Assembly (NCBI GenBank): GCA_017516785.1
Contig: JAFXAV010000028.1
Location: 1-64,000 of the forward strand
From: Oscillospiraceae bacterium
Lineage (GTDB): Bacteria > Bacillota_A > Clostridia > Oscillospirales > Oscillospiraceae
Direction of reading: 5' to 3'
Length of the DNA stretch: 64,000 bases
Shown: one piece after another, positions 47,965 through 57,800 of the stretch
Layout of the letters: each line of letters opens with the position of its first letter
How positions within the stretch are numbered: the stretch's first letter is position 1
Translations under genes and position numbers: made by a program
Notes under the pieces: generated by a model
Database searches by the model: none
The model's input: the letters and a program-made list of their open reading frames with translations, nothing else
What the model was told of the DNA's origin: nothing

Positions 47965-48003
47965 GCAAAAATACCCCCACCCCGGCAAAACCGGAGTGGG
48001 GGT
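47965..48003 (-). terminator. Terminator of the lysis/tail transcript
   Basis: ACCCCCAC-CCGG/CCGG-GTGGGGGT, a very stable stem, followed on the minus strand by ATTTTTG. Confidence 0.88.
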
Positions 48004-48096
48004 ACTGTTCTATACCGCCGTCATCATTCTTGCGACAGCGAGGGGGGCGCTGACGTTAAGGCGGCGGTGCGTATCAGGCTGGAGGTCAAAGCCTGT

Positions 48097-48516
48097 TCAC
48101 GCTATGGTGTTGTTCTGCGGATCAATCCGCATTCGCTTCATTTGAGCAATCAGCGCTTCGGCAGCTCCCTTGATGATGGCAGTAATGTCTTTGCCGGCCG
48201 CAGCCAAGATATTCTTGGCAGGCTGAGACATTTTTTCCATGGCCTTTTCCAGGAGCATGATACCAAGCTCGTTTTTCTCATCTTCGGTCAGCTTTCCATC
48301 TGCGTGAGCAGCCTTGAGCCCGTCAACCACAGTCTGCTGGAGTTCCAGCACTGTCATCTGTGCGGCCTGAGTTGCCTCGTCCGTAGCGGCTGCGATGTTG
48401 ATCAGTTTCTTTTGCTCACTCATCTTTGCCAGCAACCAAGTGCCAGCGACACCGATCATAGCCAAGACCAGTTCTCCCAGAATCTGGACGGCGGCTTCAA
48501 TAATTACTTCGTACAT
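48097..48516 (-). CDS. Holin, LLH superfamily
   Basis: 139 residues. One N-terminal membrane helix (ILGELVLAMIGVAGTWLLA), a Lys-rich turn, a long amphipathic helix region (ATDEATQAAQMTVLELQQTV) and NGL/LTEDEKNELG, as in phage_holin_6 proteins. Expected to make the membrane lesion that releases the endolysin. Confidence 0.82.
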   Translation of the reverse strand: MYEVIIEAAVQILGELVLAMIGVAGTWLLAKMSEQKKLINIAAATDEATQAAQMTVLELQQTVVDGLKAAHADGKLTEDEKNELGIMLLEKAMEKMSQPAKNILAAAGKDITAIIKGAAEALIAQMKRMRIDPQNNTIA

Positions 48517-48527
48517 ATGTATCCTCC

Positions 48528-48764
48528 TTAAAGAAAGTCATGTTTTTGCAGTCGGTCATCATACGCTCTCTCAATGTTTGCGATAGCGTGTTTTGCTCGG
48601 CTGTTTTTATAATCCGTATTGGTTTGACAGAAGTTGTTGTACCAATCGATCTTTGCAAGAACTTCTATGTATTCCTCTTTTGTATGAGGAATATCTCTCA
48701 GGAGTTCGTTGTTGAATTGGAGTATAGCGGACCGGACTTTGTCGGCCTCCCTGTAGTCATCCAT
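48528..48764 (-). CDS. Small lysis-cassette protein
   Basis: 78 residues, helical, acidic (IPHTKEEYIEVLAKIDWYNN). Its start lies 67 bp inside the upstream gene. Function unknown, but the pair is common in such cassettes. Confidence 0.75.
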   Translation of the reverse strand: MDDYREADKVRSAILQFNNELLRDIPHTKEEYIEVLAKIDWYNNFCQTNTDYKNSRAKHAIANIERAYDDRLQKHDFL

Positions 48765-48988
48765 TTTATGTGGTCTTCAAGCTTCTGTCGTGTTTCTGTC
48801 TGCCCGGCGTCTATCTCTGCCAACTTTTCCAGTACATCAGCATTGAGAGAGCGACAGAAATTTTTCCAAAGCATCTTAAGCATTTTCCAAATACAGCTCC
48901 AAGGGTTGATTTTTATAGGGCTGATCTCTACGATGGTGGTTGTCAGCCCTAATGCTACGCATACCGCTGCAATAGCCTCCGTATCCAT
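48698..48988 (-). CDS. Membrane protein of the lysis cassette, holin-like
   Basis: 96 residues from 48988. N-terminal hydrophobic segment (AIAAVCVALGLTTTIVEI) and a helical C-terminus (LEKLAEIDAGQTETRQKLED), similar in plan to small holins or antiholins. Confidence 0.7.
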   Translation of the reverse strand: MDTEAIAAVCVALGLTTTIVEISPIKINPWSCIWKMLKMLWKNFCRSLNADVLEKLAEIDAGQTETRQKLEDHIKWMTTGRPTKSGPLYSNSTTNS

Positions 48989-48993
48989 CGGAC

Positions 48994-50118
48994 TCACACC
49001 TTCTTGACGTAATTCTTGTGGCAGAAACCCTTCTTGCCACTCTGAGCAACACCGTACAGCCAGTTTCCGGTATGGTAGCCATAGCAGCGGAAAGTCTGAC
49101 CATTCTCCATCTCCTCGATCAGCTGCTTGTCCGCAGATGCACCAGCTCTCAGGCTCAGCACACCGTCGTAGGAGTCCACGATGTATGTGTGGTCATATGC
49201 CACATTCTTTTCCTTGGGGCAATCAAGACGGATCGGAGTCTCAGGCTTCGGTGTGGATTCCGGTGCAGCAGCGACGAGTTTCAGGTTATCTGTATGCACA
49301 GGACTTAAAATGGAGTGTTTACCGTCTTCAGACTTGTCGATCACTGCTCGGTTTCCGCTGACACTCATGACAATCCAGTTCTTCTTAAGTACCCAGTCAG
49401 GAATGGCCTTGCCACTGTAGTATGTAGCTCCGGGAAGCAACTGTACCACATCGTCAGACTTGATCGTCAGCGTATCAGGAATAGGCTCCGGTCTATTCTC
49501 AGGTTCGGAGCCGCTTCCGGAACTGCCGGTTCCCTTGGGAGGCAGCTTTGCCCGTCTCGCCGTCACAGCTGCGATGGCCCGGGCGCACTGGTCAGCGTAT
49601 TCCTCGGTCAGAATGATGGGGGTATCCACGGCGGAGTCCATGAATCCCAGTTCCATCAGAACGGCATCCATCTCCGCGTCCCGGATCACCACGAAATTTC
49701 TTTTGCCCAGAGGTTCGGAACGGTTGCCCTTCAGCCCGGTCTCCGCAACCAGCGCATCGTAAAGCTCCTTCTGCCACTCCAGCTCTGTCTGAGTGGGCTT
49801 CTTCTGGACGTAGATGACAATACCGCCGCCCTTACCTCCCTTGACACCGGCATTGAAGTGGTAGGACTGGTACATATTCGCGCCCCATGCGTTGGCGATA
49901 GCAGGGCGGTCATGATAGTCAACGTCCGTTTCTCCAGTCACATCGTCCACCCGGAGAATCTCAACATCCTCATAGTTCTCGGTCAGCAGCTTCGCCACCT
50001 TCCGGGCAACCCGGTCATTGAGTACCCATTCCCGGGTTTCGTTGGGGTCAAATCTTTCGTCGCAGCGCTTACCGGCGGTATACCGTCCGTGGCCTGCGTC
50101 CTGTGCAAGCTTAAACAT
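48994..50118 (-). CDS. N-acetylmuramoyl-L-alanine amidase endolysin
   Basis: 374 residues. Amidase_3 domain (1-190): zinc ligands His10 (DAGHG), Glu27 or Glu30 (NETREW) and His87 (YHFNAG), catalytic Glu156 (LMELGF). A GSGSGSEP linker leads to two SH3-type wall-binding regions (about 215-285 and 305-374, YDGVLSLRAGAS...GYHTGNWLYGVAQ). Cleaves peptidoglycan at lysis. No signal peptide, so it depends on a holin. Confidence 0.95.
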   Translation of the reverse strand: MFKLAQDAGHGRYTAGKRCDERFDPNETREWVLNDRVARKVAKLLTENYEDVEILRVDDVTGETDVDYHDRPAIANAWGANMYQSYHFNAGVKGGKGGGIVIYVQKKPTQTELEWQKELYDALVAETGLKGNRSEPLGKRNFVVIRDAEMDAVLMELGFMDSAVDTPIILTEEYADQCARAIAAVTARRAKLPPKGTGSSGSGSEPENRPEPIPDTLTIKSDDVVQLLPGATYYSGKAIPDWVLKKNWIVMSVSGNRAVIDKSEDGKHSILSPVHTDNLKLVAAAPESTPKPETPIRLDCPKEKNVAYDHTYIVDSYDGVLSLRAGASADKQLIEEMENGQTFRCYGYHTGNWLYGVAQSGKKGFCHKNYVKKV

Positions 50119-50233
50119 GGTCTTTTTCCTCCTTGGGAATTGGTTTGCAGAGGGAACTGCCGCAGTAGGGCACCATCCCCTCTCTGATCAGCTTCAGACA
50201 GCGGTCATTGTTGCCGCATTTGGTGCAGTCCAT
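50111..50233 (-). CDS. Cysteine-rich microprotein
   Basis: 40 residues found by hand translation. MDCTKCGNNDRCLKLIREGM, then YCGSSLCKP. The ribosome site is weak (AGGGCG), and the stop overlaps the endolysin start by 8 bp. Confidence 0.6.
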   Translation of the reverse strand: MDCTKCGNNDRCLKLIREGMVPYCGSSLCKPIPKEEKDHV

Positions 50234-50234
50234 A

Positions 50235-50489
50235 TCAGTCGAAGGCGCCCTTGAGGCGCTCCTTCAGCTCCGCGCTGGGCAGTTTGAAAGTGGGCAGCTT
50301 GATGGGGTGCTCCTGAAACCACTTATCCCAGAAGCTGTCGGGAATGTCGATCTCGAACTTGACATCATCGGAGATGTCGGGGATCTCCGGCAGATCGGGG
50401 ACACCCAGATCGGGAGTGACAGCGTAGGCAGGTACGGCCATGGATGCGATCAGCAGCACGGCCAGCAGAATAGCAACGATTTTCTTCAT
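50235..50489 (-). CDS. Small secreted protein of the lysis cassette
   Basis: 84 residues. Clear signal peptide (MKKIVAILLAVLLIASMAVP, cleavage after AYA), then a Pro/Asp-rich mature part (DLGVPDLPEIPDISDD). Function unknown; could assist lysis or act on the cell surface. Confidence 0.8.
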   Translation of the reverse strand: MKKIVAILLAVLLIASMAVPAYAVTPDLGVPDLPEIPDISDDVKFEIDIPDSFWDKWFQEHPIKLPTFKLPSAELKERLKGAFD

Positions 50490-50510
50490 GGTATGTTTCC
50501 TCCTTTTTCA

Positions 50511-50939
50511 TCAGAACAGTCGGTAATGCGGCTTCTCTTCCTTGAAGAGCCAATATCGGATGTAGTCATCCAATACGATACCCACGAGGGACAGCGCAGC
50601 CCAGGCGAATGTGAACTGCGGGCAGATCTGGCCGAGGATATTAAAAGGCATCTGAGAGTAATCCCAGATGCCCAACCCGAGCCAAACATTCAAGATCAAG
50701 CCGGCAACGAACTCTGCGATCGTTACGGCTAAGGTTCCGATAAATACCTGCTCGGACAATGGCATATCCCAGTCAATCCAGTTGTTGATGCCTCCGAGCA
50801 ATAAAAAAAGCAGTCCCCCGAGGACTGCCATTGTCCAGTGCGTATATCCACGCCACAGAATTTCAATCGCAGCGTAGATGAAAGCACCGAAACAAAAAAG
50901 CACCATTGCTTTCGCAAGGTGCTGGTATGAACTTTTCAT
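50511..50939 (-). CDS. Four-helix membrane protein, CmpB-like ABC permease family (PF06541-type)
   Basis: 142 residues with about four helices (VLFCFGAFIYAAIEIL; MAVLGGLLFLLLGGIN; LAVTIAEFVAGLILNV; FAWAALSLVGIVLDDY). WDYSQMPFNILGQICPQF is the signature of this family, also found in phage lysis regions. No transport partner is present; a holin-like role is possible. Confidence 0.8.
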   Translation of the reverse strand: MKSSYQHLAKAMVLFCFGAFIYAAIEILWRGYTHWTMAVLGGLLFLLLGGINNWIDWDMPLSEQVFIGTLAVTIAEFVAGLILNVWLGLGIWDYSQMPFNILGQICPQFTFAWAALSLVGIVLDDYIRYWLFKEEKPHYRLF

Positions 50940-51679
50940 CAGTGCTCAACCCCCATTTGCTGCATGATTGTCCGGAACACGTCGGTAACGTATTCATCCG
51001 GGATCGGCATACCGTACTCGACTTCCATAATCTCAGGAATGGTCGTCAGAGACTGGATATACAGCCGCAGGTTGTTGAAATACGACTCCTGATAGATCTT
51101 CCACTGGGTTGCCGCTGTTGCCACCCTCTGGAAGTCTTCAGCGGAGAAATAGCTGCACTCCTCCCCGTCTGCATGATACGGAACGACTTCCGCACCGGAC
51201 AGGATCAAAGACTGCAAGGACATCAGATTGAGCTGATCCTCCAGCTTCAAGGAGAAATGATACTTCACACCATCAGAGAGCACAACATCAACGCCATTGG
51301 TAATAGCGGTGTTGCAGGCTGCGCTCATTCTCTTGATGATCGCTTCTTTTACGAATTCGATGGTGGCGTTTGCAGGGATCTCAGGATCCTCCTCCGGCTC
51401 AGCTACGGGGCCAGTGACCTCCAGAGCCTTGACGAGGGCGTCGTATTCGATCTCGTCAATCTTCTCGATGGTTACAACGCCAGCAGTCGTGACATCTTTC
51501 GGAAACAGGGCCCAGCCTTCCACCTGGTAGATTTCTCCAGTTCTCTCCGAAATGATACCACTGGGGGTGTCCTTGGCATTGCATCTCAGAACCATTCCAG
51601 ATCGTTTCACATACTTGCAGCAACAAAGATCTTTGACGGCATCAATAATGACTCCGTCACGAACTACTTTTACAAACAT
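50939..51679 (-). CDS. DUF4376-like tail-associated protein
   Basis: 246 residues from 51679 (AGGAGG site). C-terminal half TNGVDVVLSDGVKYHFSLKL, EDQLNLMSLQSLILSG, PYHADGEECSYFSAED is the DUF4376 layout seen after phage fibre genes, probably a tail or fibre accessory. Confidence 0.82.
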   Translation of the reverse strand: MFVKVVRDGVIIDAVKDLCCCKYVKRSGMVLRCNAKDTPSGIISERTGEIYQVEGWALFPKDVTTAGVVTIEKIDEIEYDALVKALEVTGPVAEPEEDPEIPANATIEFVKEAIIKRMSAACNTAITNGVDVVLSDGVKYHFSLKLEDQLNLMSLQSLILSGAEVVPYHADGEECSYFSAEDFQRVATAATQWKIYQESYFNNLRLYIQSLTTIPEIMEVEYGMPIPDEYVTDVFRTIMQQMGVEH

Positions 51680-51776
51680 AATCATTTCCTCCTATCCGAA
51701 GGTAAAACTTCATTAATTTCCAAACAGCAAAGTTCAAGAAATGGCATCTTTGATTGTAATTCGATATACACGCTTT

Positions 51777-51817
51777 AGGAATAGGCTGATTGCATAGATA
51801 CAGCTCAGCCTATTCCT
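51777..51817 (-). other. Strong hairpin after the giant fibre gene
   Basis: Perfect 13-bp stem AGGAATAGGCTGA/TCAGCCTATTCCT with a 15-nt loop, 22 bp past the fibre stop codon. No T tract, so not a usual terminator. Confidence 0.7.
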
Positions 51818-51838
51818 ACTTTGTGCGAGTCCAAAAGA

Positions 51839-54800
51839 TTAAATCGAGAAGCCAGGGGCAATACCATATTCATAGGTTACCGTATAGTAATAGGTGCCAC
51901 CGCCGCCCACGTTGTTAATAACATGGAATTCGCTGCTGGAGGTTCCCTTGGGCGACCGCAACCACCAAATTAAGGATTCGCCTTCGCCATTACTCTTTTT
52001 CTTAATTCGGCTGTTATCATCAGTATACAAAGAATAGGTAATATTCTCTGCATCTGCATCTATTTCGCCAAGATACAACTGGTCAGTAGTACCAAAACCG
52101 GCTTCTGCATAAGAAATAAGATAAAGATAGTCTTCAGAAGTTGCTACCTGTCCGCTGGTTCCGCCTACTCTGGCAAGCACCTTTACCTTCTTAATAAGGC
52201 ATCTCCAGAAAACAGGCAATTCCGGATAGAGCGTATCATTTAACCAGTCTCTAAGCTCCATTTCCGCCCAACCACCATTGTTGGTTCTCTCGTCGTTCAT
52301 CATTTTCACGGTGTCCAACAATCCAATCGGGAACCAAGTAGTAGCAGCGAATTCATTGGATTCGTCGGCTATACGATGGTGCTTAAAGCCGTTGAGCTGG
52401 TAGATCAACTCGGTATCTCCAATCACATGGGTAGAAAGAGCAATTTTAATCTTATCGCCTACTGCCAGATACTGCTTGATTGTCGTCAGATCAGACAACA
52501 TGATCGCAGCAAACTCGGATTTGGTATACACCATGTTATCGTCCGGGTTGTCAGAGTAGATATACCATCCGGTCGGTACAGTGGTAACTTTCGGGAGTAC
52601 GCACTCCATGAACACAGGATAGCAGTCCATATCACAGACGACATCCGTAGTATCCTGATCCCATTCGCCCAGCCAAAGATACTGCACATTGTCGTGAGAC
52701 GGTCTGGTCATGTTGAGGTCGCCGGGATACTCAACGCTGCCATGAGCAAGCGTGGTTTCCTCATACAACGTAGTACCGCCGTAATTATGCCAGCGAACAG
52801 TGTATTTTCTTGCGGATCTGCTGTACGTTGCAAAGACTTTGATGTCTTCAGAAACAGTAGTGGGAGTGCTGTCCCATCCGGTATAGGTGTACTCGTACTC
52901 CACAGAAGGCTCGATCGTGGGAGTGCCGATTTCTCCTGTTGTAACAGGATCGACATATTCCCATCCGCTCGGTACAAACTTCTGGTAAATCAGCGTCACG
53001 CCGTCGTTTTGATACCAGGATACCAGCACAATGGGATAGGTGTCATACCGAGCAATCAGAATGAGGTTCTCAGTGATCGTCGCAGGTTCCTGATCCCATC
53101 CCGCATATGTGAATCCGGTGCGGTCTTCGGGTGCCTTTTGAGGAACATCAATGGTTCCAGCTGCAACAGGGTCAACCCATGCATCTCCATCGGCATAGAT
53201 TTCCTCGTGCAGCACCGTGGACTGATCTGCATCCATGTAAGTTACCGTGAACTCTTTGATGGGCATATCACACTCAATTTCAAGCAAGGGCCATGCGGAA
53301 GCAAACTTTGCCAGCTCGCTTTCCTTTGCTTGATTCAGGTGGACGTAGCCAGTCAAGACCGCCTTTTCGGTATCGTTGCCGGATGCGTCAAGACCGATCA
53401 AGTTGTGGATCCGATGCAGCAGTTCTGTGCTGGTCAGATTCCAGTTGATTCCGGTAAGACGGACTCTGGTGACATTACTGGACTTCTGCATAATGACATC
53501 AGTATGGATACCCGGGGACTGCTCAATGTTCACTCTCGTAACACTGTCATAAGCTTCAAGCTCGAAGGTTTCAACGTCACGGAGGGTTTTGGCAACGATA
53601 GATGCAACGTTGCTGCCGCCATAATACTCTTGTAGACGACCGCCGGGGGCAAAGGATACACCGGAAACGCCACTGCCCTGTCCGTAAACAGTTCTGAGTT
53701 CACGGGAGTTGGATACATCCAGAGTACCTGTCAGCGCAGAGGTATTTCGAATATCCAGATGTCGCATCTTTTTGCAGCCGCCAACAACCAGGGTTTTCAG
53801 GTTCTGGTTGCGATAATCGCCGCCCTCGCCAACTTCAATTCTCTGGCAGTTAACCAGTTTGTTGAAGTCGCAGAAACCGGGATACATACGAGAAAGCGTG
53901 GACATAGAGCTGATAAGCTGTGCACCAGGGATATAGACGGGCGTATCGTTCAGCTTGACATCGCCCTGATCGAAGGTGGCAGATTCGCCAGGATTCAGGC
54001 GGACAGGCTGCTTCAGATCTCCGTCGTAGTCGACAGACAGATAGCACTTGGCGAACGCAGTAAGCGTGACCGCAGAGGACGGTGTGTAGCCTTCAGGGTA
54101 TTCGGCCGGGGTGTAACCACGGACAGTAACCAGCTGCTCACGATTGGCAGCGGTCTGCCACATAGATGCGAAGTAGGGCTGATTTTCGATGATGAACTGA
54201 GCGGTCGTATCCAGAAGAGGGCCGTTACACTTTGCCAGGTAAGAAGCATTATCGCTGTTATACAGCGGATTCATATACTTCTTCCTGGCATCATCACGCC
54301 ACAGGACTTCGGGGATCATGGCGACCCATGCCTTGATCTTATTCAGCCGGCGGATCGGATCCCATGCACCTGCGGTTTCAGCGGTCTGGTAGGAATCCCT
54401 CATGCGGTTATACCATTCGGCATTGTAGTACGGAGAGGTCTTGTCGTAGAGCTTTCTCATGTTCACCCAGAGGGTGTGCCGAGCACCGTTGAAAACATAA
54501 CCGCCGCCAAGGATGTCGATATCCTCAAGGCCGTAGTCCAGCGTCAGGTCGCCGGAGTTGTTGTTACCCATCTGGGTATCACCGTCATAGGCAAAGACCA
54601 GATGCCAGTGTACGCCGTCCTCGGTGCCATAGAAGGTGTTCTTGGCCCGGTTATCGGCCATCGTAAACTGGTGGGTAACATGGTAGTGGTAAGCAATGGA
54701 ATCGAAGATGAAGTAGTCATCGAACTCCTGCAGGAACTTTCCGAGACGATACGCTTCGGTGTCGTGGGAATATCCGGTCACTTCATTTCCTTCAGCATCG

Positions 54801-57800
54801 AGGGGCAGAACGGTGTAGAACACGCCATCGACCTCGATCTGTTCGGTGTCATAGGGGCAGTTCTCGACAACCTTTCTGGGACGGCTCTGACTGTCATAGA
54901 CCGTAACAGCGATACCATTGCTGTCGAGCTTATAGGAGACAACGCCGTTTTCAACAATGTAGATCTCGTCCAGAGCTTCACCGGTGATCTTGTCCGGTTC
55001 GGTGCAGGTGGAAACCACCCATCTCTGCAACCTGCGGAAGCTGGCCTTCATCGCCTCGGTTTCGTCGCCATCGGGATAGCGGAAAGCGTATGCGATGCCC
55101 TTGCTGTAAAACGTTACCTCGTCGTCATCCGGGACAGGATCCTGCATCAGATGATAGCCGCTGGTGTTCTCGTCACACTCGACCAGACACTCGGTATCGA
55201 TGTATTCATCGGTGACACCTTCGCCCATGGCCTCCAGATTCTTCTTGGAGTTGCCCAGGTTACCGACCGCATACAGTGCGGTTGCACCGGGAGCATACTC
55301 TGTACTGCCAGCCCAGACGGTATCGGAGTTGGTGTTATGGAAGCACATGACGGCCATGCGGAACTCCATCGTATCCCGGACATTCGGATTCGCCACACGG
55401 GCGGGCCGCAAGTAGGGATTGAACTCCTGGAAGTCAGCAGCATACAGCATATTCTTGTAGTTCTCACTGGATGCGATGTTGACCTTGTAGTTCATATAGG
55501 TGATCGGGATGGAGTTCTCCGTCAGGGCAAGACCTACGGTTGTGGTGCCATCGTCCCAGGTGATCTCACTGAGCAGGTCGATATCGACATTCAGACCGCC
55601 GTCGATGTAACCCATAGAAGAAGTACCCTGACCTCTGAACCGACACTGAGCAGTACCATGCTTACCGTCGATGTAGAAATCAACAGTACCGGTAATGTAG
55701 TTGGCCTTATCCTTACCGATAGTCCACTGGTCAGCATGGATAACGACCTTTACCAGGGATTCAGGCAGCTTGTCGAAGTCAAGAGTACCATCCGTTGCAT
55801 AGATGTCGTTTCGCTGATAGCGGCTGACCATTTCCTCGCCGCTGGGGGCGTTCATGATCCAGTCGTCGGTAATCTCCTCGTCTTCCCAACTGTTCTCTGC
55901 AATTTTCAGCAGATACAGATGGACTTCGCACTCGTCAGAACCGATGACCAGCTTAGATGCCTCGTTCTGAGCGAAGCCATCGTCAGCTGTGTACTGAATG
56001 ACCTGTGCAGGACAGCCGCCCATCCAATACTGGATCAGCCGCTTCTGGGAGGACTTCTGGATATTGATATCCATCTCGATTTCGGGCAGATCGAAATACT
56101 TGTTCCGGTCATACATATACCGGGTGGAAAGACTCTGATTCTGCTCGGAGCTGATGGTTGCAGAAGTGGGGGTCATCACAAGACCGACAGCGTTTCCTGC
56201 TGCTGCGGAATCCACACAGGACAGCCAGGGCGTAGCTCTGTTTGCAACCTCGGTGGTGTTGAAGCAGATCTTGATGTGCCGTCCGGTGGGCTTACAGTCA
56301 ACAGCAAACGGAGCATAGTCGATGGTCAGACGATCACCAGACATGATGCAGAAATAGGGATTGCCCAGCTCGTCATATTGGATACCACCGCTGGTCCAGT
56401 CAAAGCCATCGTTGACCGTACACGCAATTTCATTACCCGCACTGTCCTTGCAGATGCCTGCCAGAGGATCAGTGTCAGAGTTCTGATGGCCCGCCGGGTT
56501 GAACTTCAGGGCATAGGTGGCGACCTCCTGAACAGACTCAGGAATGTCTACGCCGTTTACGGTTACCACGAAGTTTCTGGTGGTCTGATTTTCATCCAAA
56601 CCAGCACGGATGCTGATGGCGTGCTGACCACTTTCGGTAGGCTTCCACTTCCACTCCTGCATCAAACGCTCGACGGCTTCATCTTCAGCATACACCTCGC
56701 CATCAACAAGGCGAGTTACATCGACTTGTTCAGCCAGCGGGTCATAAACGAAATAGTTCACAGACTGTGCGGTATACTGCTGCAAAGGTTCCTCAGTAGA
56801 GAAATCGGATGCGATCAGCACTTTCGTGATATCCGCATCAGCAAAGATGATATCGAATCCGGTAATGGAGCTGGTGATGACGGAGCCATCATCCATTTCG
56901 AGAGTCGTCCAGAGACGCAGGCGATATGCACCATGCTCCTTATGGGGGATAGTCAGAGTCTGCCAACGACCCACTGTGGGGCTGTTGACCGTAGCGACAG
57001 GCTGATTCGCCAGAGTGGCGTGCATGGTGACGCCAGAACTGCCGCCGACACGCCAGCGAACAGCAGCGTCTCCAGAATTAACGGTAGTCCAGTCGTAGTC
57101 GACCTCCAGAGTCAGGACCTGAGCGGTGACGGTCATTCTGCGGCTGGTGGAGTTTCCTTCACTATCGGTAATCTTGATGATGATGGTATTGTTGCCGGAA
57201 CGCAGCCACTGTCCAAAATCAAAGGTGATGGGATCTTCGTCGGTAGTTGCCTGTCCCAGAGTCCGGGATGCACATCGAGTCGTGGTCGTACCACTCTTTA
57301 CGGAAAACTCAATCGTACCATTACCCGTGCTGCCACCATCGGGATAAACGGAAGTCCACCAGAAGGAAATCGGGCAAGGCTTTCCGATTTCAACACTGGA
57401 AGGATTGTCCTCTGCCATGGTGACGCTGATGATACTGGTGGCCGTACTACCGCCCCCACCGCCGGTGGAAACAATAGCATCGCCAAGGCGTTCACCAGTG
57501 GAGCTGACGAGATACTGTCTCACAGTACCGTCTTCATCCTCCAGGGACTGAATGGACACGCCGACAAGGGCAAGCTGTTCTTTCAGTTCAGCAATATCGG
57601 TGGTGTTCTTCTCAACGTCGACAGCAGCCGGAACAGTCTCCAGGAGTTCATCGACCTCGTCCTTAGTATAGAAATCAGACAGATCGAGGGACTTCAGCAG
57701 GTTATCAACTTCAGTCTTCGTATAATAAGACGCCAGCGCAGTAGACAGAGCTTCCTCGTCAATAGTCCCATCTCCGGTTCCAGCACCGCCTACCTGTACC

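Noticed and set aside
52610..53290. InlB-type repeats as a chromosomal internalin
   Set aside because: They are part of one continuous fibre frame between phage tail and lysis genes.
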